Origin: Peptoniphilus phoceensis
GTDB taxonomy: Bacteria; Bacillota; Clostridia; Tissierellales; Peptoniphilaceae
Assembly (NCBI RefSeq): GCF_001517665.2
Contig: NZ_LN999806.1
Location: 1-64,000, forward strand
DNA: 64,000 nucleotides
Direction of reading: 5' to 3'
Under the pieces are notes generated by a model. It was not told the origin of the DNA, did not search any database, and worked only from the letters and a program-made list of their open reading frames with translations. Below, in pieces: positions 8,367-17,100 of this stretch. Made by a program: the position numbers and the translations under genes. Within the stretch, counting starts at the first letter, position 1, and each line of letters starts with the position of its first letter.

Positions 8367-8990
8367 TTAGTCTTTCTCCATAAGAATATGCCATAAAACT
8401 TTATCTTCGAAGCCACAACTTTCATATAGTTTTTCTGGCTTTGTTTTATTATTTATCCTTCCTGAAACTGTTACAAAGCTCGTCTTCTCTTTAAGTCTTC
8501 TCAACAGTTAATAAACAATAGCCTTGCCCAGACATTGCCTTCTATATTGTTCAGATACTTGAATCCAATCTAGGTAACCTTCTTTAATCTCATCATCAAA
8601 TTCAGCAATACCTGTAGCAACTATAGCATCATTTTTCTTATCATATAAACAGATCCGTAGCTCTTCATCATAAACTGGTTTCTTTTTATAGAATTCTAAT
8701 TCACTAACTGTTAATACCTCGTCCTCATGGCATGAATTTATGTGATTTACAAAATCCTCAGTGCTAGATTTTGCAAATATAAATTTATCAGAAATAATCT
8801 GTTTTTCTACATCATCTAGATAATGAACTAACTTAAAATATACTTCATCAGTATATGTTTCAACTAAAATCTGATTAAACTCATTTTCATTAAGAACTTT
8901 TATATGAGTAGGAGTTTTAAAGTTACATGTTTTCCAAAATTATAAAGCAAAAGCATCTGTTGGATTCTCTAAATATTCTTTTTTCTCCAT
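8367..8990 (-). pseudogene. GNAT-family N-acetyltransferase pseudogene
   Basis: A frame of 208 codons starts at an ATG with a GAGGTG site and is broken by two in-frame TAA stops at 8940-8942 and 8508-8510. The rest reads as a GNAT protein: YLDWIQVSEQYRRQCLGKAI is the acetyl-CoA binding motif region, followed by an AKLYESCGF-like stretch (KPEKLYESCGFED) and a terminal stop at 8367-8369. Both stops lie in otherwise intact sequence, so decay is recent or the sequence has errors. The native substrate cannot be told. Confidence 0.8.
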
Positions 8991-9000
8991 TTTCACCTCA

Positions 9001-10098
9001 CTAATTGATTTCTCCGGATAAAAAATTATAAAACGCATCTAATTCATCAGTAGCCAACTGAGTAATTTTGTGCTTAAAGAAGTTTTTCTCATTAATTTTA
9101 TACTTAGCGAGAGCATTAAACAGCTTATCGTTAAAATTATATATCTTATTTTTTTCAAGAAAATCCTCCAAACAAACACTAGAAAGTTTACTCTTATCAC
9201 AAAGTTTATAAACAACAAAACCAACATTCATCCTAAAGCGAAGCATTATGACATGTTCAATGTCAAGCATACTCTGAGACAGCATGGATATATAATGCAA
9301 AGAAACAGGATATCTAATATATGGGATACATTCGTATTCCACACATGATACAATGATATCTAGTGCTTGTTGTATAAATCCAAATACAAGCATAAAAAAG
9401 TTATATGAGTCTGGCCTATTAGGATCTACCATATATTTTGTATCTCTCAAAGCAATCCTAAATCTTTCTTTAAAATCTAGCATTACATCATCATCCTCAG
9501 AAAACATTACTAATCTTTCAATATCGTCACGAGCGAAATGAATAATATCATCAATACTCTTACATTTTTCAAAATATTCATTCAAACTATAAATGCCATT
9601 AAAAAGACTAACAAATGCTTGTTCTCCAGCTTTCTCAAAAACTTTTTGGTCATTCGATTGATTAAAAAGTCTCAATGGCAATATAAGAATTTCATTATGA
9701 ATATTTTCTAGCACCTTTAGATTATCTTCTGCAGTCACACTTATTTGTTTGTATAAGAAATCAGCATCCTTCCCTTCTGACATTTCGCTTCGTATTAATG
9801 AATATTTGCTCAGTGGATCATCTAGAATATGCTTATTCCCCATCAGAAGAAATGGTAAGTGCTCATTATCATCAAAATCCATGAACGTAGCAGCTGTGAA
9901 GACATAACTGTTTTTACCTGGGAACCAATTCTTTAGATACAGCTTTACCTCCTCTATACGTCGTAGCCAAAACAAATTTATTTCATCTAGTGCTTCTGGA
10001 GCATAGCCACTTTTAAATTTTGGTAAAAGTGATACAAGTAATTTCTTATATTCTATTTGAATTAAATGAATTTTATTTAATAATAGGTTTGAGTTCAT
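9001..10098 (-). CDS. Unknown protein, second gene of a two-gene cargo unit
   Basis: 365 residues, almost entirely helical by composition, no signal peptide, no convincing membrane segment and no motif I recognise. Segments such as DEINLFWLRRIEEVKLYLKN and SVSLHYISMLSQSM-like stretches suggest a helical bundle. The ATG lies 26 bp inside the upstream gene, with GAGG nine bases before it, so the two are translationally coupled and probably act together. The gene ends 11 bp before the start of the GNAT pseudogene. Its place among defence genes in a conjugative element makes a defence role possible, but no function can be read from the sequence. Confidence 0.7.
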   Translation of the reverse strand: MNSNLLLNKIHLIQIEYKKLLVSLLPKFKSGYAPEALDEINLFWLRRIEEVKLYLKNWFPGKNSYVFTAATFMDFDDNEHLPFLLMGNKHILDDPLSKYSLIRSEMSEGKDADFLYKQISVTAEDNLKVLENIHNEILILPLRLFNQSNDQKVFEKAGEQAFVSLFNGIYSLNEYFEKCKSIDDIIHFARDDIERLVMFSEDDDVMLDFKERFRIALRDTKYMVDPNRPDSYNFFMLVFGFIQQALDIIVSCVEYECIPYIRYPVSLHYISMLSQSMLDIEHVIMLRFRMNVGFVVYKLCDKSKLSSVCLEDFLEKNKIYNFNDKLFNALAKYKINEKNFFKHKITQLATDELDAFYNFLSGEIN

Positions 10099-11548
10099 AG
10101 TTTATAACCTCATTTAGTAGCTGTTCTGGTATACCATAAAGTTCATTTAGAAATAATATCGTTTTATTCATAATCATCACGCAATCTGGTAAAACAGTCT
10201 TTAGCACTATCTCATCTTCAATATCTGGAACACAATGATATTTATGAGCAGGATTATTACACTTTAAAAGCGATGATTCACGAATTGCTCCCCATAAGCC
10301 ATGTTCAAAAGAAGAGTCATAATCATAATATAGACCAAAAAGGCTCTTCTCATTAACACTTTCAGCCTTAGACCTTATATTTTGTTTATCAAAGTATCTT
10401 GTATCCATATTAATAAATTCCTCTCCCTTAAATTCATTAACTAGTGCCTCAATATATTTTTCATCAAAGTGAGATTCTTCCAAGCAGTCACTTTCTCTGT
10501 GTCTGGCCAAAACTAACTTGTACAATCCCATACCATATAACTGATAATCACGCCAGATATTTTCATGAAAGGCTTCATTTTTAATTAGATATTTCATCAT
10601 AATATAATCTTCTATTAAAACACGTACACAACTTCTTCCAGAGATGGAATTAAATAATTTATGTCTATATATTTCTTTTAAACGCTTATAAGAATATGTT
10701 GCTAGTCCAAGCAAAACCTTCATTTTTTCATCAAGCATATTAGATGCAATAAGCAATTCTGAAAGATAAACAAATACTTCATGCAAACTCTCCATGTATG
10801 CTGTTATACTTCTATTTTCCTCTGGAAAATTAATAACAAATATATCACATTCTGTCATTTCACTTACACACCTCCAAAAACCTGTTAAATACTCAGAATC
10901 GGTATTTTCAAAAGTTAAAATCATCATTTCTAAAGAACGAACTGTTGGGCGAGCCATCCGCATTATTTCATCAATGTGCTTTGATGCTGGATATGATATC
11001 AGTAGATTTACTTGTTCTTTCAATAGATGCATTTTCCCCGAAAGTAGATTGAAATATAATGCTACAAATCTTATATCAGTTGCTTCATTAGACTGATGAT
11101 TCATTATTTCACTCATAGTTTCAACTATTGCTTTACATCTGTCTCCAATACCTTGTTTAGAATTATAAAAGCATTTAGCAAAAACTGGGGCTTGACTATC
11201 TGTAAGAAAAATAGTTAACGGTGAAATTGCATCCTTAACTCCTAAAGAAATAATATATTCATAGATCTCCTCTTGTATATTCATATCTAGATTTAATATC
11301 TGTGACAATCTTACTGTGTATAAATCTGGAGCTACATTATGAATTTTAGAAATGATATAATATGATTTTTTCAACCCTTCTTCTCTACCAAAATATTTCA
11401 AAATCAGACCAATCCAAATATACTCAGGCATTCTACCATATGTCCATGATTTTTCATCCTCTAATTCTTGCATCATCGGCAAAGAATTTAATGGTGTTAT
11501 AAATCTCCCCTTGCTAAAAGTATGTTCAGATAATTTACTATTTCTCAT
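10073..11548 (-). CDS. Unknown helical protein, DUF5677-like, first gene of a two-gene unit
   Basis: 491 residues, helical, soluble. A stretch near residues 305-325 (RSCVRVLIEDYIMMKYL) and a later SSFEHG near 410-416 recall the R...E...YL and S..xH pattern of DUF5677-type proteins; this match is from memory and weak. The start has a GGAGGGAG ribosome site. It overlaps the following gene by 26 bp. The pair sits between repeats R1 and R2 together with the GNAT pseudogene. Nothing like it is found elsewhere in the window. A role as sensor or effector of a defence pair is conjecture. Confidence 0.7.
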   Translation of the reverse strand: MRNSKLSEHTFSKGRFITPLNSLPMMQELEDEKSWTYGRMPEYIWIGLILKYFGREEGLKKSYYIISKIHNVAPDLYTVRLSQILNLDMNIQEEIYEYIISLGVKDAISPLTIFLTDSQAPVFAKCFYNSKQGIGDRCKAIVETMSEIMNHQSNEATDIRFVALYFNLLSGKMHLLKEQVNLLISYPASKHIDEIMRMARPTVRSLEMMILTFENTDSEYLTGFWRCVSEMTECDIFVINFPEENRSITAYMESLHEVFVYLSELLIASNMLDEKMKVLLGLATYSYKRLKEIYRHKLFNSISGRSCVRVLIEDYIMMKYLIKNEAFHENIWRDYQLYGMGLYKLVLARHRESDCLEESHFDEKYIEALVNEFKGEEFINMDTRYFDKQNIRSKAESVNEKSLFGLYYDYDSSFEHGLWGAIRESSLLKCNNPAHKYHCVPDIEDEIVLKTVLPDCVMIMNKTILFLNELYGIPEQLLNEVINYELKPIIK

Positions 11549-11624
11549 AAATATGCTCTCTCCCTCCTTTCCAAATTTTAAATACTTTAATCAAAGATTA
11601 TATGCATAATTAACCTAAAAATAC

Positions 11625-11748
11625 ATCAATTCATGTTTTATTTCTCTAGTAGAGGGCTTAAAACCCCGTGTTCATTGCTACTATTTGCCACTGTCATAAT
11701 TATTACACTAGACCCAGGTCGAAAGTCGTATAGCAATATCAACACTTA
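11625..11748 (-). repeat. Dispersed repeat R2
   Basis: Second, more diverged copy of the repeat. It shares the exact 18-base AGTGTTGATATTGCTATA with R1 (11,730-11,747) and the TAATTATGACAGTGGCAAATAG region in altered form. It begins about 36 bp after the KilA-N gene and ends before the 491-residue gene, so it may supply promoter sequence for the two-gene unit. Confidence 0.7.
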
Positions 11749-11783
11749 TAAATCATAATTTATCTATTAATTACTTAAAATAA

Positions 11784-12629
11784 TTATTTCTTTCCCTCTA
11801 ATTTTTTAATACCACTATCACCAAGTTTTTCAAGTGATATCAATTGTGTTCTTGCAAGTTTTCTAAGTTCTATCATCCTTTCCTTTTGTTCCATACCTTT
11901 ACCGATAAGAATTGCATTATAGCTTTCCATATTGGCAAGCACCAGTAACTCATTCAGACTTGCATAGTCCCTCATATTACCTTTCAAATCTGGATTTTCT
12001 TCACGCCACTGTTTTGCTCGCTTATTAAATAAGGCAACATTGAGCATATCTGCTTCACTTGCATATTTATAGGATAACTGTTCGTTGGTAAGATCTTTTA
12101 ATAGATATTCTTTGATTGAATCTGTATGGATTTTATAGTTAATCTTAGAAATTTCTCTATTCAAATTCCAACCTAATGATAGCTTAGAATTTTCATCTGA
12201 CTTAAGCCTTTTGTAGTCTTGGATTAAATAGAGCTTAAACTCTGCTGAAATCCATGAAGCAAATTCCATTGCTATATCAGGATGAGCGAACGTTCCTCCG
12301 CCTCTCCCAGATTTAGAAACAATACCAATCGCATTTGTATTTTCAATCCATCTTTGAGGTGATAATGTAAATGCATTTGTTCCTGCTTCCTTTCTAAAGG
12401 AGTCGAATTCGACCCCTTTAAAATTAGGATTGTGAATAGTCTCCCAGAGACCAAGGAATTCAATTGTATCTCTTACTCTTAGCCAGTTTTTAACAACATC
12501 TTTAGGTTCATGCACATTTTTGTATCTTGCAATATCCGTTAGACTTATATAGTCATTTTTAAAGTCTTCAGTATAAATTTGAATAGCAAAACCTTTTGCT
12601 TCGATCGTGTCTTTTTTCACCTTAGACAT
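11784..12629 (-). CDS. KilA-N domain protein
   Basis: 281 residues. The N-terminal KilA-N DNA-binding domain spans about residues 10-120 (YISLTDIARYKN, NPNFKGVEF, RGGGTFAHPDIAMEFASWIS are typical). The C-terminal part is helical and ends in a basic tail. Free-standing KilA-N proteins of this length often occur beside restriction-modification genes and in mobile elements; their job is not known. Ribosome site AAGGAGG. It stands alone between repeats R2 and R3, and R3 covers its promoter region. Confidence 0.88.
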   Translation of the reverse strand: MSKVKKDTIEAKGFAIQIYTEDFKNDYISLTDIARYKNVHEPKDVVKNWLRVRDTIEFLGLWETIHNPNFKGVEFDSFRKEAGTNAFTLSPQRWIENTNAIGIVSKSGRGGGTFAHPDIAMEFASWISAEFKLYLIQDYKRLKSDENSKLSLGWNLNREISKINYKIHTDSIKEYLLKDLTNEQLSYKYASEADMLNVALFNKRAKQWREENPDLKGNMRDYASLNELLVLANMESYNAILIGKGMEQKERMIELRKLARTQLISLEKLGDSGIKKLEGKK

Positions 12630-12655
12630 GTGAGTTCCTCCTTTATGCTGATGTA

Positions 12656-12804
12656 CTGTTTACAACATTTATTTTCGTAATAACTGCTCTAAACAGCACA
12701 CCAACAATTCATTTTTTTGATTTTAAGCTTTGGTAGAAGCTCTAAAACCCTTGTATTTACTTGACTATTTGCCTGTGTCATTATTATGACACGAAACCCA
12801 CAGG
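12656..12804 (-). repeat. Dispersed repeat R3
   Basis: Third copy. It contains GTGTCAT-AATA-ATGACAC, an inverted repeat with a 4-nt centre, and shares with R1 the exact 18 bp at 12,782-12,799 plus the GTGTGCTG block. Its upstream edge falls inside the truncated methylase gene, directly after the codons for the DGTCG motif, so the repeat replaces the rest of that gene. Confidence 0.75.
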
Positions 12805-13775
12805 TGCCATCGAAAACTCTTTTATTTCTATCAACTTCAGTCACCCTGCACATAAATTCAGTGATATGGTCTGGAGTAAAGGCTTGATTTCTATCAGCTT
12901 TTCCAGTGTATTTATTAAATGCAATAAAAAATAAATTTAATATGGCCTTGCCCCTCATCAGAATCTTCATCAATATAAGCGTAAATATTCTTTAGAATAA
13001 AAGATAAAATTTCGTCCCATTCTCTTATATTTAATGATTTTATTTTCTGATTATTTAGTACATTTTTTTGTAATAATTCTACTTTTTTTATTTTATTATC
13101 TGAACCATCTAATAACTCATCAAGAGTTGTTTTTATAGCTGTTATAATTGTAGCGAGTTTATTAGCAGACCAAAAACTTGAGAGTTCACCGACTGATTTA
13201 TCATCAATTGTAATATATCCTCTTCTTTTTACCTCGTCTTTAATATAGAGTAAAGAAGTTCCTACGAATTGACTTCTAAGTTTCTCTGGAATATCTTTTT
13301 TATGTAGTAATTCATTGAGAGCATAAGTATTTTTCAATACTTTTTCTCTGTCATTTTGCTTACTAGCATTAAATAAGGAAGTGTAATACTCCATTGTGTC
13401 AATTACATTCTCATTTTGAAGTAGTGTTTCATCTGAAATTTTATTTTTCCATATTTTAAATTTATCGTTATTTGTATTTGCTAGTATAGCGATGATTTTT
13501 TTAGTTTTAAATAAGACTTTTTCCTCATCTACATATTGCCCCAATTGTTCTTTATCAACTTCAATAAAATTTTGTTTCGTTTCAACAAGTACTACAACAT
13601 CTCTTTCTTTATTTTCAAACCTAATATCAACTTTAAAATGATCAGGATTGTAACCTAAAAGATTACCTAAATTTTCTTTAGAGTTTGCTGCTTGTACATA
13701 AGAAAATTCTCCTCCTTCGATATTAGAAGTCCTAAATTTATTTCCTATTCTGTTTACAATATCATCTCTTTGCAT
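12805..13775 (-). pseudogene. N-6 DNA methylase (HsdM-like) pseudogene, frameshifted and truncated
   Basis: The first 275 or so codons (ATG at 13,775 with a GGAG site) encode a type I or type IIG style N-terminal domain, including DVVVLVETKQNF near residues 59-70, a nuclease- or R-protein-like stretch. Near 12,946 one extra base shifts the frame; the other frame continues with NLFFIAFNKYTGKADRN, QAFTPDHITEFM and the methylase motif I start RVFDGTCG. The gene then runs into repeat R3, so motifs I (end) to VIII and any specificity part are lost. A functional protein is very unlikely. It was probably part of a restriction-modification system carried by the element. Confidence 0.82.
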
Positions 13776-13780
13776 CACTT

Positions 13781-13879
13781 TTACTCCATCATATACTTCA
13801 ATACTTTCGATATATCACTTTTAAAATAACTACAATTTCTATCAATTAATTCTAAGCTTACATTTTCGTTTTTTTTCAT
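13781..13879 (-). CDS. Possible 32-residue peptide upstream of the methylase pseudogene
   Basis: ATG at 13,879 to TAA at 13,781-13,783 reads MKKNENVSLELIDRNC and on to KYMME. The stop lies three bases before the methylase GTG codon and its last codons hold the GGAG site of that gene, which suggests coupling. The ribosome site of the peptide itself is weak. It may be a leader peptide, a remnant, or chance. Confidence 0.3.
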   Translation of the reverse strand: MKKNENVSLELIDRNCSYFKSDISKVLKYMME

Positions 13880-14093
13880 CTATTAGTTTTTTCCGCAATT
13901 TGTCGTAGCAGAATGTCTTAACCCACTTTAAATTAATCTTCTACTTTGTACAATTTATTTATCTTATTATAGCACATACTAGGAAGTGGACTTTATGATT
14001 TTACTCGCAGAAATTTAATTCATTTTTTTCTACACTTCCTATTTAAAAAATTTTTTTATCTCATAAGTCTCTTTCATCTCAAAAGTTCCCACT

Positions 14094-14127
14094 AAAAAAG
14101 CAAGTGCCATTTAACACTTGCTTTTTG
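14094..14127 (-). terminator. Terminator after the exporter operon
   Basis: An 11-bp perfect stem (AAAAGCAAGTG with CACTTGCTTTT) with an 8-nt loop and flanking A and T runs can act in both directions. It lies 45 bp after the permease stop. The stretch 13,880-14,093 between it and the methylase remnant holds no gene that I can support. Confidence 0.8.
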
Positions 14128-14172
14128 TTTATCAGATTTTATTTTCAAATCTTAAATCTTAAATCATAAACT

Positions 14173-17100
14173 TTATTCGTTAGATTTTAGTGCATCTAGG
14201 GCATTTATTTTCTTTATTCTAAAGTGGAATATAATCATTATTATTGTGTTTACAAGGGCTGTTATTATTCCCGCCAAGATAAAAGGTCTTGGACTCAAGT
14301 CTTCTGGCAGCATAGCCATAAATGGAACGACTATCTGAAGGACGCTGTAGTGGAGGACTTTCCCCACAAAGAGTCCAATAAATATTCCAATTATTGCCAG
14401 AATATAGGTTTCTTTGTAGATATATGATGTTGTTTCTTTTGGATAAAAGCCAAGGACTTTTATCGTGGAAACTTCTCTTATTCTTTCTTCTATATTTATG
14501 TTTGTAAGGTTATAGAGGACTACAACTTCCAATATTGTTGTCACTATTAATATAATTAATTCTACTTGGGTTATTGAATATAAAAATTGGTTTAAGACAT
14601 CTTTCATGTCATCGACATTTGCTATGTTAAAGACTGATTTATTTTCTATGCTTGTTTTTATGAATTTGTCTTTGTCAAAGTTTTTAGGCACTTTTATTAA
14701 ATGGGTATTTGATTTAAAATCAGAGCCTGTCACTTTTTCAAAATAGTCTTTATCCATATAAATGTTGTGACCCAAATAAAACTCGCTAATCCCTGCTACT
14801 TCTACTTCAAATTCATTGCCATAGACATCTCTTATTTCTAGAGGATCTCCTACTTTTAGTTTTTTGAGTTTGGATAATTTTTCTGTTATTATCACTCCTC
14901 TTTGTGGAAGTTCTAATTCTTTTCCACTGTCTTTGTCAAATAGTGAAACATAATTTTTAAATTCTTTCTTGTCACTTGGGACTATTACATTAACTGACTG
15001 GTCGATTTCATCGTAATCAACTGTAAATAATTCTTCATAGGCTTCAGTGTAATTTATGTTCTTGTCTTTAAGAGAATTTTTATATTTTTCATAGGCTTCT
15101 TCGTCTAAGTCGCTGTCATATAAGACAGATAAGTCGTATTTTAAAATATTTTTAAATTGTAAGTTTTCTACATCTCTTACTGATTCTGATATTCCAAATC
15201 CTAAAACTAAAAGAGCTGCACAACCGAGAACTCCCACTACTGTCATGAACATTCTCTTTTTTGATAAGAAGAGATTTCTAGCTGTTACTTTAGATAAAAA
15301 GCTCATTTTATTCCAAATAAAAGGGATTTTTTCCAATAATATTCTATTTCCCTTAGCTGGAACTTTCCCCCTAAGCAGGTAAGCTGTTTTTTCTTTCAAG
15401 TTTTTATTCACAGTTATCATGGCTGCTACACTGGTGAATAAAAATCCTATTGCTATGGCGAAAATTATCCTAAGTGGAAAAATGTTTATTATTAATTTAT
15501 CTTGGAATATTGTTTTAGTGGAGTAGGCATTTCCTATGATGTAGGTCAAGATATAGGAGCCTGATATTGCACCTATTAGTCCACCAATCAGTGATGCTAA
15601 AGATCCATAAAGGAAAAACTTTTTGCCTATTTCTCTATTTGTATAACCCAATGCCTTGTAAGCTCCTATGACAAGTCTATTTTCATCAACCATCCTAGTC
15701 ATTGTTGTGAAGCAAACTAAAAGGGCTATGGCAAAGAAAAATATTGGAAATATAAAGGACAAGCCATCCACTCTTTTTGCATAATCCATATAGGTGTTTA
15801 TGTCAGTGGATAAATGTCTAGGTGTAATTGTGTAACGAGGTTGTTTTATCAAGCTGAGGTATTTTCTTCCATCATCGATTTTGTCTTTTGCATCAGCAAT
15901 TTTTTCGTCAGCTTCTTTGGATTTATCCTCGTACTCACTTTCGCCCTTGTTTAGGTCTTTTTCTGCCTTGTAGAGTTTTGACTTTGCATCATTTAACTCA
16001 TCTTTACCAGATTTAAGTTCTTTATCTAGTCTCTCTTCTCCTCTTTTTAATTCCTCACTTCCAGATAAATATTTTTCTTTAGCTCTAGAAAGTTTTTCCC
16101 TGCCTTCAAAGTAATCATCGTATTTTTCATCATATTCTTTTTTCCCAGATTCATAATCGGCAGTTCCCTTATTTAATTTTTTTTCAGATTCATCTAGTTT
16201 ATCTTTTGCATTAGCTAATTCTATTCTTGCATCTTCAAGTTTCTTTTTATTTTCTTCTATTTCTTCTTTGCTTTTTGCGTATTCTGCTTCTCCCTTTTCT
16301 GCCTCAGCAATTCCTTCTTCAAGTTGGGCTTTCCCTTCTTCTATTTGCTTTTTGCTGATATCAAGGCTTCCCCTAGCTTGTGCAAGTTTCTTTTCGTTTT
16401 CAGAAATATCTTGGATTCCCTTTTTAGCTTCACTTAATTTTGCACTTAAATCAGCTAAATTTCCTGTGACTCCATCAGGTATTTCCTTGTTTATTTCTTC
16501 TATTGCCTTGTCAATTTCTTTTTTAGATTTATTTAGAATTTCTAATTTTTTATTTAAGTCAGCCTCATTTTTTTGAAGGGCAGATTTTTTTTCTTCAAGC
16601 CCCGCAATTTGCCCTTCTATATTTTTCTTTTCTTCATCAGAAATATTGGGATCCTTTAAGGATGATCTTAAACTTCCAATTTCAGAATCTATTCCTGAAA
16701 TTTCTCCCTCAAGATCTTTGATTTGTGCATTTGTCCTATTTATTTCTTCTTCAATAGTAGGAAGTTTCTTCACAACATCTCCTGCACTTGATAAAATTTT
16801 ATCTAGGGCATAGACTTTTTCCACAGCATCTTCATAAGACTTGGCTCCCATATTACTTGTTAATTCTCTTTTTCCATCTTCAAGCTTTTCTTTTCCCTCT
16901 TCATATTGTCTTTCGCCGTCTTCATATTTTTTTATGCCATCAGATAGTTTTTTTCTAGAATCTTCAATTTTTTGCCAAGCGTCATCTAATTTTTTCCTGC
17001 CATCAGCTAATTGGTCTTCTCCTTGTCTTAATGCTTTTTCTGAAGCTTCAAATTCTCCAAGACCTTTTTGGTATTTTTCTTTCCCTTGGCTTAATTCTTT

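Larger units (their letters stand above)
1..13900 (-). mobile_element. Integrative conjugative element, end portion with cargo
   Basis: The minus-strand genes from the window start to about 13.9 kb include a RepA-type initiator, DnaC-like loader, PcfB-like protein and VirD4 coupling protein, in the order typical of Firmicute conjugative elements related to the Tn1549 group. Behind them lies accessory cargo with defence genes and decayed genes. Housekeeping genes start at 14,173. The element continues beyond position 1, where relaxase, secretion and integrase genes would be expected. I could not identify the attachment site, so the right border near 13.9-14.1 kb is an inference from gene content only. 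Confidence 0.6.

Noticed and set aside
12689-12973. Separate 94-residue gene
   Set aside because: It is the shifted continuation of the methylase gene upstream fused to repeat R3, not an independent gene.
13880-14093. Attachment site of the conjugative element
   Set aside because: No repeat or target gene end was recognisable, and the other end of the element is outside the window.
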